A stretch of 64,000 bases of DNA, taken from Collinsella sp. GTDB taxonomy: Bacteria > Actinomycetota > Coriobacteriia > Coriobacteriales > Coriobacteriaceae. The notes below the pieces were generated by a model that made no database searches, was not told the origin of the DNA, and worked only from the letters and a program-made list of their open reading frames with translations. Below, piece after piece: positions 50,597 to 60,100 of the stretch (the first letter of the stretch is position 1; each line of letters opens with the position of its first letter). Location of the stretch: NCBI GenBank assembly GCA_019413925.1, contig DXMY01000007.1, positions 1-64,000 on the forward strand. The letters run 5' to 3'. The translations under genes and the position numbers were made by a program.

Positions 50597-51559
50597 CTAC
50601 TGTTCGCTCTTCGCGAGTGCCTGATCGATCAGTTTGTTGAGCGCCTCGCGCTGCTCAGCAGAGTTGATACCGCCCATGATCGGCTCTCCCACGATGTTGC
50701 CGTTCTGGTCGATCACATAGGTGGTCGGGAACGAGTACAGGTTGGAGGTGAACTTTCCGGCCTCGCTGTCCGACTTAAACCAGATGTTCTTATACGTCAC
50801 GCCCTTCTTGGAAAGCACGTCCTTGGCATCGGCCACCTCGTCTTTGTTGCCATCGAGCGTAAAGGAATTAACGCCCACGACCTGGCCGTCCTTCTCGGCA
50901 AGCTCCTTGTTGAGCTTCTCCAGATCGCCCAGCTCTCCCACGCACGGCTTGCAGGTGGTAAACCAGAAGTTCATGACGGTGACCTTGTTCTTGGAAAACA
51001 GCTCGTCGCTGTTTACATCGTTGCCGTCCAAGTCCTTGCCCTTAAAGCTGGGGAACTTCGTCTCCCCGCTCTCACCGTTGGTCATGCCTGCGGTCGAGGC
51101 ATCAACGCTCTCCCCCTCGCCGGGCGTGCTGCCACATCCGGGGAACTTCTTCTCCAGCGCCATGAGCTTGTCCTCGATCTCCTTGACCTGCTGCGCGCCG
51201 GCCTTAAGCGTCTTAAGCTCGTCAGCCGCAAACTGATCCTTGGCGCCCTCGATGGTATCGAGCAAGAAGTCACCGTAGTTCTTGCCGTCCTCAATCATGG
51301 GAGTGTCTTTGTTGGCCGCAAGGAACACCTTTTCCCATAGGGCGTTATCGCTCGCAAAGATCTCGTTTTCCTTTTGCAGCAGCTGCTGGTACAGCTTGGC
51401 CGCCTCCTCGGCACTCGACGGCTTTTGCGCTATGAGCTCGGCAATCTGCGCATCGCCGCTCGTAGCATCCTTCGCGTCGCCCTTGGGGGCAGAGCACGCC
51501 GCGAGAGTCAGCGCCAGCACGGGCAGCATCAACAGAGCCGCAATTTTTGACAGTTTCAT
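50597..51559 (-). CDS. TlpA-like thioredoxin-fold lipoprotein
   Basis: This 320-residue protein has a lipoprotein signal (L-A-L-T-L-A-A-C-S), a helical spacer (residues 35-140) and a redoxin domain with the active site F-W-F-T-T-C-K-P-C-V-G-E-L and the cis-Pro strand Y-S-F-P-T-T-Y-V-I-D. An extra C-G-S-T-P lies near residue 143. It would reduce or isomerise disulfides outside the membrane. CGGAGGAACC precedes the ATG. It lies 34 bp after the NapH-like gene and probably shares its transcript. Confidence 0.9.
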   Translation of the reverse strand: MKLSKIAALLMLPVLALTLAACSAPKGDAKDATSGDAQIAELIAQKPSSAEEAAKLYQQLLQKENEIFASDNALWEKVFLAANKDTPMIEDGKNYGDFLLDTIEGAKDQFAADELKTLKAGAQQVKEIEDKLMALEKKFPGCGSTPGEGESVDASTAGMTNGESGETKFPSFKGKDLDGNDVNSDELFSKNKVTVMNFWFTTCKPCVGELGDLEKLNKELAEKDGQVVGVNSFTLDGNKDEVADAKDVLSKKGVTYKNIWFKSDSEAGKFTSNLYSFPTTYVIDQNGNIVGEPIMGGINSAEQREALNKLIDQALAKSEQ

Positions 51560-51593
51560 GGTTCCTCCGTTGTATCGAAGCTTATATAAATAC

Positions 51594-52505
51594 CTATTTG
51601 TTTTCGCAGGCTTGCGTGGACTGCGCGGGTTTGTCGCCCGTCACACCCAGCCCGTAGCGAAAGCTAATAGCATCGACGGGGCACGCGCCCACGCATTTGC
51701 CGCAACGAATGCACTCGGCATGGTCGGGCGTACGCGTAACGTCCACGTCCATCTGGCACACTTTGGCGCACTTACCGCACGAAACGCACTTGCACTGGTC
51801 AACCTGGATTCCCAGTAACGACACCTTGTTCATGAGCGCATAAAACGCACCGAGGGGGCAAATCCATTTACAGAAGGGTCGATAGAACAGTACGCTCAGT
51901 ACCGCAACCACAATGAGGATCGCGAGCTTCCAGGTAAAGAGCTTTCCCAGCGCGGAGCGGATTCCCACATTCATGATGGACAGCGGAATCGCGCCCTCGA
52001 GCACGCCCTGCGGGCAGATGTACTTGCAAAAGAACGGGTCGCCCATACCCACATCGTTAACCACCAAGACGGGCAGCAGCACCACGGCAAACAGTAGCAC
52101 GGCATACTTGATGTACGTGAGCGGCTTGAGCTTTTTCGTGGAGAGCTTTTTGCTGGGAATCTTATGCAGAAGCTCTTGCAGCCATCCAAACGGACACAAA
52201 AAGCCGCATACAAAACGTCCCAGTAGCACGCCGATCAGAATGAGCGTTCCGGTGACGTAATACGAAAAGCTGAACTTAGACGATCCCACCACCGCCTGAA
52301 ACGACCCGATGGGGCACGCACCCGAGGCCGCCGGACACGAGTAGCAGTTGAGGCCCGGCACGCAGACGGCTTTGCCCGCTCCCTGGTAGATACCGCCCTT
52401 GGCAAAGTTAGGCAGGTGAATATTGGTCGCAAGCGTCGCCGCCGCCTGAATCAATCCACGAAATCGCGCCAAAAGATGCGATCCGGTGTTTTTTCTTTTA
52501 TCCAA
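51594..52505 (-). CDS. NapH-like membrane ferredoxin (4Fe-4S)
   Basis: The TTG at 52505 overlaps the stop of the small upstream gene in TTGGATAA, which argues for translational coupling; the upstream ATG frame would include that whole gene. The 303-residue protein has four or five membrane helices. Its cytoplasmic cysteine motifs include C-G-F-L-C-P-F-G-W-L, C-K-Y-I-C-P-Q-G and C-K-W-I-C-P-L-G, and two C-terminal ferredoxin motifs C-K-C-V-S-C-G-K-C-A-K-V-C and C-I-R-C-G-K-C-V-G-A-C-P. It could pass electrons across the membrane to the TlpA-like lipoprotein. Confidence 0.88.
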   Translation of the reverse strand: MDKRKNTGSHLLARFRGLIQAAATLATNIHLPNFAKGGIYQGAGKAVCVPGLNCYSCPAASGACPIGSFQAVVGSSKFSFSYYVTGTLILIGVLLGRFVCGFLCPFGWLQELLHKIPSKKLSTKKLKPLTYIKYAVLLFAVVLLPVLVVNDVGMGDPFFCKYICPQGVLEGAIPLSIMNVGIRSALGKLFTWKLAILIVVAVLSVLFYRPFCKWICPLGAFYALMNKVSLLGIQVDQCKCVSCGKCAKVCQMDVDVTRTPDHAECIRCGKCVGACPVDAISFRYGLGVTGDKPAQSTQACENK

Positions 52506-52644
52506 TTCCGATACACTCCAAGCACAGCCTAATCGCTTTGGCCAGCACGGCATCTGCCTCGCCGCGCATAATTCCAAAGCCAACCATGGCTACCCCGACG
52601 ATCAGCAAAGCCACCTGCGCCACAGGCTTAATCGCTTTGAACAA
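52498..52644 (-). CDS. CD1871A-family small CxxC membrane protein
   Basis: The TTG start at 52644 follows AAAGGAGTGGTCAGA. The 48-residue product has one membrane segment (about 8-26, VAQVALLIVGVAMVGFGIM), R-G-E-A-D-A-V-L-A-K-A-I and the diagnostic ending R-L-C-L-E-C-I-G-I-G of the CD1871A CXXC family. Genes of this family often sit beside NapH-like ferredoxins and TlpA lipoproteins, as here. The CxxC may relay electrons or thiols. Confidence 0.85.
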   Translation of the reverse strand: MFKAIKPVAQVALLIVGVAMVGFGIMRGEADAVLAKAIRLCLECIGIG

Positions 52645-52733
52645 TCTGACCACTCCTTTCGTTTCGCGACCCATTGGACCATACCGACTATAAAATCCGT
52701 GTTAAGCGTGAATGATTATGCAAGGAGAACGTT

Positions 52734-53408
52734 ATGCGCATCTTGGTCGTCGAGGATGAGCGGGCGCTGTGCGATGCGATCGCACGCAGCCTGCGCAACT
52801 TGGCCTATAGCGTCGACTGCTGCTACGACGGGCAGCAGGCCCTCGATCTGCTCGATGTCGAAACCTTTGATCTTGTCGTGCTCGACCTCAATCTCCCCCA
52901 TGTCGACGGCATGACCGTGCTCAGGCAACTCAGGACAACTGATTGTGAGACCAAGGTGCTTGTGCTCTCGGCACGTGGCGAGGTCTCCGACAAGGTAGCG
53001 GGGCTCGATGCGGGCGCCAACGACTACCTCACCAAGCCGTTTCATCTGGACGAGCTTGCGGCAAGGATTCGCAGCCTTACCCTCAGACGCTTTACACAAA
53101 GCGACGTTGTTCTAACCTGTGGATCGCTGAGCTTTGACACCAAGGCGCGCGTCGCCTCTGTGGGCGACGAGATCCTGTCCCTCACACGCAAGGAGACCGG
53201 CATCTTGGAATACCTGATGCTTAACCAGGGGCGGCCGGTGAGCCAGGAAGAGCTTATCGAGCATGTATGGGACAGCAGCGTCAACAGCTTTAGCAACGCG
53301 ACCCGCGTGCATATCTCGTCGCTGCGAAAAAAGCTGCGCGGTGCGTTGGGGCACGACCCCATCCGCAACCGAATCGGCGAAGGCTACGTTATGGAGGACG
53401 GCAAATGA
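52734..53408 (+). CDS. OmpR-family response regulator
   Basis: This 224-residue protein has a receiver domain with acidic pocket E7/D8, phospho-acceptor D51 (L-V-V-L-D-L-N-L-P), S/T switch (V-L-S-A-R) and K-P-F, then a winged-helix DNA-binding domain ending R-N-R-I-G-E-G-Y-V. AAGGAGAACGTT precedes the ATG. It is divergent from the redox cassette and overlaps the kinase gene by 4 bp, so it probably regulates the cassette. Confidence 0.93.
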   Translation: MRILVVEDERALCDAIARSLRNLAYSVDCCYDGQQALDLLDVETFDLVVLDLNLPHVDGMTVLRQLRTTDCETKVLVLSARGEVSDKVAGLDAGANDYLTKPFHLDELAARIRSLTLRRFTQSDVVLTCGSLSFDTKARVASVGDEILSLTRKETGILEYLMLNQGRPVSQEELIEHVWDSSVNSFSNATRVHISSLRKKLRGALGHDPIRNRIGEGYVMEDGK

Positions 53409-54580
53409 AGCGGCTGTCGCTGCAGTGGCGCATCACGTTGATGACGGCACTGCTGATATGTTCGACCTGCGTACTTATGAATTGTCTGGTTGGCTACTCC
53501 GGCATGCGCTACATGGACTCGATTGGTGCAGAAGCGTCGGCGCACAGCAAGGTGGAGGCGGCCCCGCCCAGCTCATTTGACCCGACAAACAAAGAGCTCG
53601 ACGACGCGCTGACCATCGTCGTGAACGACGCCCAAGAATCGTTTGGCGCGACGAGCTGGTATATAACTGCGGCGGTGACGCTGCTCGGCGGCGTGCTGGC
53701 CTACTTTGTAAGCGGGCGCGCACTGCGACCGCTGCGCTTCTTTGCGACGCAAGTCGAGAGCGTGCAGCCCGACAACCTCGCTGACACAAAAATCAGCGAG
53801 GACGTGCCCTCTGAACTCAGGCGCTGCAGCGCGTCGTTTAACGACATGATTGCCCGCCTTGACGAGGGATTTTCCGCACAAAGACAGTTTACGGGCAATG
53901 CGGCGCACGAGCTGCGCACGCCACTTGCGCTCATGCAGGCCCAGGTTGAGCTTTTTTGCGCCGAGCACCCCGACGCCGACGCCGATACAGCGAGCCTGCT
54001 CGGGCTGCTGCAGGAGCAGACCGAGCGGATGACGCACATGACAAAGACCCTGCTCGAGATGAGCGAGCTGCGCAGTGTCCCTTGCAACGATGCGATTGAC
54101 CTGGCGCCGATGATCGAAGAAGTACTCACGGACCTGGCGCCCCTTGCCGAGCAAAAAGACATCACGCTTACAAGTGAGGGCGACGCGCAAACGATCGGCA
54201 GCGATACGCTAATCTATCGGCTGCTGTTCAACTTGGCCGAAAACGCCATACGTTACAGCGCGCCCAACTCGACCGTGCAAATCAACGCCTGCGCCGAAGG
54301 CGACCGCGTGCTGCTACGCGTGCGCGACCAGGGGCCGGGCATTCCCGAGCAATACCAGACGAGCATCTTTCAGCCCTTCTTTCGCGTCGACAAATCGCGC
54401 AGCAGGGCATACGGCGGCGTGGGGCTGGGACTTGCGCTGGTCTGGGAGATTGCCGCGCTCCACGGCGGCTCCATCGAGGTCGAAGAGAGCTCGGAGCGCG
54501 GAACGACCATGCTCGTGACCCTTCCCGCGCATAACATCGAAGATGCGACAAAGGAACTGCCCCTTTGTCACATCTGTTAG
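53405..54580 (+). CDS. Sensor histidine kinase paired with the OmpR regulator
   Basis: This 391-residue kinase has two membrane helices (about 13-30 and 78-100) around a short outer loop, a HAMP-like linker, HisKA with N-A-A-H168-E-L-R-T-P-L-A, and HATPase motifs N-L-A-E-N-A-I-R-Y-S, D-Q-G-P-G-I-P and G-G-V-G-L-G-L-A. The last 12 residues (D-A-T-K-E-L-P-L-C-H-I-C) are encoded by a family A palindrome, so the original stop codon was probably lost or never present there. Confidence 0.93.
   Translation: MKRLSLQWRITLMTALLICSTCVLMNCLVGYSGMRYMDSIGAEASAHSKVEAAPPSSFDPTNKELDDALTIVVNDAQESFGATSWYITAAVTLLGGVLAYFVSGRALRPLRFFATQVESVQPDNLADTKISEDVPSELRRCSASFNDMIARLDEGFSAQRQFTGNAAHELRTPLALMQAQVELFCAEHPDADADTASLLGLLQEQTERMTHMTKTLLEMSELRSVPCNDAIDLAPMIEEVLTDLAPLAEQKDITLTSEGDAQTIGSDTLIYRLLFNLAENAIRYSAPNSTVQINACAEGDRVLLRVRDQGPGIPEQYQTSIFQPFFRVDKSRSRAYGGVGLGLALVWEIAALHGGSIEVEESSERGTTMLVTLPAHNIEDATKELPLCHIC
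54542..54574. repeat. Family A palindrome, copy 8, inside the kinase 3' end
   Basis: GATGCGACAAAGG and CCTTTGTCACATC arms with the AACTGCC core, as in copy 4. It is translated as part of the kinase. Confidence 0.85.
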
Positions 54581-54631
54581 TTCGCAGGATACGTGAGGCC
54601 CAAGATGCGCGAAATTGGGCGAAGCGCCAGC

Positions 54632-54662
54632 AAAAACCCCCGCTTCCAAGCGGAAACGGGGG
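54632..54662 (-). terminator. Terminator of the GMP synthase gene
   Basis: CCCCCGCTTCC / GGAAACGGGGG stem with a run of A on the left side, which is T-rich on the transcribed minus strand. Confidence 0.85.
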
Positions 54663-54676
54663 CTAGGTGAGTTAGC

Positions 54677-55657
54677 TTACTCCCACTCGACCGTGCCGAC
54701 GGGCTTCGGCGTGAGGTCGTAGCAAGCGCGGCAAATACCGGGGACCTCGGCGGTCACGCGAGCGGTAATGCGCTTGAGCAGCGCCCAGTCGAGCTCAGGT
54801 ACCTCGGCGGTCATGACATCGACGGTGTTGATGCAGCGGATGATGCAGGGCCAGTCGTAGGCGCGCTTGCCCTCGCGCACGCCGGTGGCGCGGAAGTCGG
54901 GCACGACGGCAAAATACTGCCAGATGGTCAGACCGGCCTTGTCGATCTCCTCGCGCACAATGGCGTCGGCCTCGCGCAGTGCCTCGAGGCGGTCGCGGGT
55001 GATGGCGCCAAGGCAACGGACGCCCAGGCCGGGGCCGGGGAACGGCTGGCGCTCGACCATGTTCTCGGGCAGGCCGAGCTCGCGACCCACAACGCGCACC
55101 TCGTCCTTGTACAGCAGCTTGACGGGCTCGCAGAGCTCAAACTGCAGGTCCTCGGGCAGGCCGCCCACGTTGTGGTGAGCCTTCACGCCGTCCTGGGACT
55201 CCAGAATGTCGGGATAGATGGTGCCCTGGGCGAGGAAACTGACCTCGTCACCGACCTTGCGGGCCTCCTCCTCGAACACGCGAATGAACTCGGCGCCGAT
55301 AATCTTACGCTTGGCCTCGGGCTCCTCGACGTCCACGAGCTTGTCCAGGAAGCGATCTGTGGCGTCAACGTAAACCAGGTTGGCATCCATCTGATTCTTG
55401 AAGACGTCGACGACCTGCTCGCTCTCGCCCTTGCGCATCAGGCCGTGGTTAACATGCACGCAAATGAGTTGCTTGCCGATGGCCTTGATGAGCAGGGCCG
55501 CGACAACCGAACTGTCGACACCACCGGAAAGAGCCAGCAGGACCTTTTTGTCGCCGATCTGCTCGCGGATTGCAGCGACCTGCTCTTCGATGAACGCCTG
55601 GGCAAGTTCGGGAGTGGTGATACGTACCATGTCGTCGGGACGCTTGTTGGGATCCAT
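54677..55657 (-). CDS. guaA: GMP synthase ATP-pyrophosphatase subunit, without the glutaminase domain
   Basis: This 326-residue protein has the PP-loop A-L-S-G-G-V-D-S-S-V-V, H-G-L-M-R-K-G-E, the Q-G-T-I-Y-P-D ... K-A-H-H-N-V-G-G-L-P motif and the dimerisation domain F-P-G-P-G-L-G-V-R ... C-Y-D-L-T-P-K-P-V-G-T-V-E-W-E. It converts XMP to GMP using ATP and ammonia. The usual 190-residue class I amidotransferase domain is absent; the start M-D-P-N-K-R-P has its own GAAGGAG site. Split GMP synthases are known from archaea. The glutaminase partner is not in this window. Confidence 0.9.
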   Translation of the reverse strand: MDPNKRPDDMVRITTPELAQAFIEEQVAAIREQIGDKKVLLALSGGVDSSVVAALLIKAIGKQLICVHVNHGLMRKGESEQVVDVFKNQMDANLVYVDATDRFLDKLVDVEEPEAKRKIIGAEFIRVFEEEARKVGDEVSFLAQGTIYPDILESQDGVKAHHNVGGLPEDLQFELCEPVKLLYKDEVRVVGRELGLPENMVERQPFPGPGLGVRCLGAITRDRLEALREADAIVREEIDKAGLTIWQYFAVVPDFRATGVREGKRAYDWPCIIRCINTVDVMTAEVPELDWALLKRITARVTAEVPGICRACYDLTPKPVGTVEWE

Positions 55658-55954
55658 GCAGAGCTCCTTCTCGGTTCGATGGAAATGCGCCGCGCGTATG
55701 CAGACGCACCGTCATATGACCTCATTATATGCAGAACGAGATACGTTTCCCATCGCTGCGACAGAGCTTTTTGCAGGGGCGGCAGTTTTTCTATATCCCA
55801 AGGTCAGCTAGACTTCGGTAGCCACCTTGGGAGCATCGCCAATAGACTCTTCCTTTATACGTTCGGCACAATCGTAGGCGATACCCACAAATTCCAGTCC
55901 CGAGCAACAAGAGTACAATTGCTGCTAGTGTTGCCAGCTGTTGGGAGATGGAAG
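55658..55954. other. 297-bp intergenic region between guaA and the LuxR gene
   Basis: Divergent promoters are expected here. No confident promoter, operator or small gene was identified; a minus-strand frame ending near 55807 lacks a start with a ribosome site. Confidence 0.4.
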
Positions 55955-56959
55955 ATGGACTGCGATGGCTACCCATGCGTTCCCATGCCGTTGATGTGCA
56001 CCGCCTTTGTGCCGGGGCAGATTGACGCTGCGGTTGCAGGCATTTCCGACCCCGATTCACGCGCCATCGCCACGGCAGAAGCGCTGTACTTTCGCGGACA
56101 GGCCGCACTCGCCGCCAAGACAGCACGCCCCTATCTTGACGTCACCGATCCCGCGCTGCGCTATTCCGCATGCTTTATCTGCGGATACGCCAGTCTGTCG
56201 CTCAACCGTATCGCCGACGCCCGCCGGTGCCTTGCGGGCATCCTCGATACGCCGGCCGACGAGGAATCGCCCGCCGTCCACGCCACGCATATCCTGTTCG
56301 CCTCGGCCGCGAGCGTCCTGCTGCACTTGCCTTCCCCGTATTCTGCCGAAGAGTTTTATCCACTTGCGGCGCACCTACCCGAAGGCCTGCGACTGTTCGC
56401 CAGCTACGTGATGGCGCACGCCTTGTATCTGCGCGGCGAATACGGCCGCAGCCTGGGCATGGCGGAAAACGCCCTAATTATGAAACAGGGAAGCTATCCC
56501 ATCTCGGAACTGTTCCTGCACCTGGCAGCTTCCATGGCATGCATGAGCCTCAAGGACATCGACGCCGCAAAAGCGCATTTTGGAGCCGCTTGGGACATTG
56601 CGCGCCCCGACGGCCTTATCGAGCTCATTGGCGAGCACCACGGCCTTTTGCAGGGGCTCATCGAGGCATGCCTAAAAACGCAATACCCTGACGACTTCGC
56701 ACGCATCATCGAGATCACGTACCGCTTCAGCTACGGCTGGCGGCGCATCCACAACCCCGATTCGGGCGAGGACGTTGCCGACGATTTAACGACCACAGAG
56801 TTCACCATGGCCATGCTCGCCTGCCGCGGATGGACCAACGCTGAAATCGCACGCCATATGGGAGTATCGCCGGGCACCGTCAAAAACCGCCTATCCGGCG
56901 TATACGCAAAGCTTGGCATCGGCACACGCGCCGAGCTGGTCGCGCACATGTTGCGTTAG
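55955..56959 (+). CDS. LuxR-type HTH regulator with a helical N-terminal domain
   Basis: The ATG at 55955 follows TTGGGAGATGGAAG. The 334-residue protein has a long Ala-rich helical (TPR-like) part (1-260) and a C-terminal LuxR HTH (L-T-T-T-E-F-T-M-A-M-L-A-C-R-G-W-T-N-A-E-I-A-R-H-M-G-V-S-P-G-T-V-K-N-R-L). No receiver domain is present. It lies 155 bp upstream of the large surface protein gene on the same strand and may control it. An upstream reading frame of about 260 codons is antisense to guaA and is rejected. Confidence 0.85.
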   Translation: MDCDGYPCVPMPLMCTAFVPGQIDAAVAGISDPDSRAIATAEALYFRGQAALAAKTARPYLDVTDPALRYSACFICGYASLSLNRIADARRCLAGILDTPADEESPAVHATHILFASAASVLLHLPSPYSAEEFYPLAAHLPEGLRLFASYVMAHALYLRGEYGRSLGMAENALIMKQGSYPISELFLHLAASMACMSLKDIDAAKAHFGAAWDIARPDGLIELIGEHHGLLQGLIEACLKTQYPDDFARIIEITYRFSYGWRRIHNPDSGEDVADDLTTTEFTMAMLACRGWTNAEIARHMGVSPGTVKNRLSGVYAKLGIGTRAELVAHMLR

Positions 56960-57114
56960 CGACCGGGCTGCCAAGCGCATCGAACGCGTTCCGGAACCCG
57001 GCGCTTCGCTCGATCAATTTGGACATTTTGACCCTTGAACGGCACTACCGCCACGGGGCGCCTTCTCGCAAAATTAGATTATTTCCACCGATATTTGCGG
57101 GATGGGAGCCCAAG

Positions 57115-60100
57115 ATGCTTGATCGCCGTTCGTTACTTGTTGCCGCAGCGTCCTCGCTAGCGAGCATCATGTTGCCTCGCGTGCCAGGAAGCGAAAATGC
57201 CTTCATATTGCCGTTCGCACCCACCGAAGCCCATGCCGACGAAAAAGACCCCTTCAGGGTGCTCGTTCTCTCGCGCACCATGTTCGGTGTGGTCGTGGTC
57301 GACGTCGCCAACAAGAATACGCCCATCACGGGTGCCCAGGTCACGCTCATATCGCGCTATGCCGCAGGCAAGCAGCTCACCGCCACGACCGATGACGAAG
57401 GCACGGCCATCTTTGAGGTCGCCCCTCTTTCAGAAGGCTACGTGGACGAGGCAACGCTTCTCGACGCGTACGACTTTAACGGCGGCATCTCCATTAGCAT
57501 GGCAGGCTACCGCGATGTCGAGATTCCCCTTGCGCGTATCCAGGGCGGCACCGCTATTACCGCACCCACACGTCCGCTCTCCGATGGCGAGCCGTACTTT
57601 CGACAGCTCACGTTCGACGAATGGGACATCCAGTACGCCGACGCCACGTTTATGGCAATGCCAGCGGACGAAGCAGCAAACGACCAGCCCGACACGCACG
57701 CCTTTACCGTGCAGGCACATCTGCCACAGGGTGGACAGGCAACGCTGCGCATCAACAAAGTGACGCCTGCCGCGGGCAGCTCGCCCGAAACCGTCACGCA
57801 GATCGGTCAGATCAAGGCCAGCGCATCGGGTTCGGATAATCTGGCAACGTTCACACTCGAAGACAAGTTTCTCGACGCGGCATCGGGCCTTCTGGAAGAA
57901 GGGTGCAAGCTGCGCTTTGTCCTCGACTATCAGGGCAAGACCTACACGCTCTCATCCCCTATGGCCGTTGTCACCGCGCCGGCCGCAAAGTCGGAATCGG
58001 GCTCGACCACCATCATTCCCACCACTATGGACCAAGAGATCACTCCGTTTGATTTCCCAGCGGCGTTTCCCGGCATCGGCGGCAACAAGTTCACCTGCTG
58101 GATGCCCTCGTTCCCCATTCTGTTCGATTTCTCATTTGCCGGGTACGTACTGTTTGGCGGAGGATACAAACCAGCCAGCTATATGAACGATTCGGGCAAT
58201 CCGGATCCGGAGTACTGGAAGAAGTCACCGCGTGAGTCGGGCGCCAAGCAGGCAAACCGCTACCTCGACGATATGGAGGGGAAGTGGAATCAGTACAAGA
58301 GCATGAGTGCCGGTTCGGGTACCGATCCAAGGAACACCAAGCTCCTTCGCCACCATTGCACGCCGCTGTTCACGATGGATATCGCCACACAGCTGTACGG
58401 CTCGCTCGCCTACGACTGGGTGGGCAAAACCTGGGGCGACAACAACGATCCCGCATACGGCAATATTAAGGTCCTCTTCCAGGTAAGAACTGACCTCAAT
58501 TGGACTGAGCAGTTTACCCTAGGACCGGTACCGTTTTTCCTAAACGTCAACCCCTGGGTGCTGGCAAAACTGGCGCTCGCCGTGGGCGCCCACACGCACG
58601 GCAGCGGCGCGGCGTTTTTTAAAAACATTTCGCTCGACTATTCAAACACGTCGGGCTCGTTCACCATCCAGATCGGGCTTGCCGTCACCTTTGGCGCCGG
58701 CGTTGCAGGCGTCGCTTCGTCTGCCGTGCGCGGCGCCGCATCCCTCACGCTGTTCATTGGGTACGAGAAGGCGGATGGACACCAGCTTCCGCGACTGCGC
58801 GTAGGTGCAGACGTCGATGTCGATGTGATACTCCAGTTCGTCATGTTCAAGTGGACCACCAAAGCTTGGTCAGGATCGTGGCCCACACTCCTCGATTCGT
58901 GGAATATGTCGGTGAACAACGGCGACCAGTATGTACTCCAGCGCTCTGAACTCGCATTGGGCGGAGATACGCCTTACACGCTGGATGCCTGCTTCGGCAC
59001 GCCCGGCGACATCAAGGCGGGCGGCGTGCCGCAATTTATCGCATCGGCCACCATCGTCACCAACGCCGAGCTGCTCGCACGCGCCGAGGTTAATGCCACT
59101 GCCGCAAACGTTGCGCCTGTCGTGCGCGATTGGGATCAAGCGGTCACGCGCATTGAGCTCAAGGCAGACGCGGAGAGCGACGACACGGGACAGATCGAGC
59201 ATTTCGTCCATGCACTGATAGAGAACGACGAAAACGCCGCGCCAATGTATAAGTACGCCTATATCAGGCAGGCGACGAACGCCGTTGCGGACCCCAACGC
59301 CAATTCTGCCGGCGTGTCGGAGGACGAGCGTGGCGGTATCAAACCCTCGAGTGACAGCGTGCTGTTTTCCGGCGTGCTCAGCGAAGCTCACATGAAGCTG
59401 GCAATGATTGCCGGCGCAGAATGCCTGTTCCGCATCGCCTCGGTGCGCTACGGCGACAATGGCCGCTCGCGCCTGGTGGTGCACACAAAGGCAAACGGCA
59501 CGTGGTCCGCTCCCACGCCCGTGGACTTTCCCCTTGGGTTTGGCGAGAACGACGTGGAGCGCGACGGCATATACGATTACGACTTCGACGTGGTGGAATA
59601 TACGGACGGTAGAGGAAACCGGGACGCCTACGTGTTGCTGGTCTCGGGCGAGCGCCGCGACGGCGACAACACCTTTTTCGATACGGCGAGCACAGCCGGC
59701 ATACTGTCCGTCGTGCGCCTGCGCATAAGTAATGACGAGATCCGCGTGGTGTCGCATACGTCATGGCGCAGCATCTCGCGCGGCCGCCTGCAAGAGGATG
59801 GCTACCATTGCCTGCAGTGCCCGCGTATCACGGTGGGCAAGACGCTGGTCGACGGACGTCTGTCGGGTGCCTACCTCCACCGCCGCGGAACCACCGCAGA
59901 AAAGGCGCTCGGCAGCGAGGCTGAGGTTGCGCTGGAATGTTTCACCCTGTGGTCGGACGTTTCGGGCGACAGCCTCACGTTCCGTCAGGTCCTCCGCTTT
60001 CCGCAAGCACCGTCGAGCATCGAGCTGGGCGCGCCCGAGAATATCAACGGCAAAATGGTGGTGCCCGTTGCATACGAGACCGCAGACGGTTGCGGCTGCG

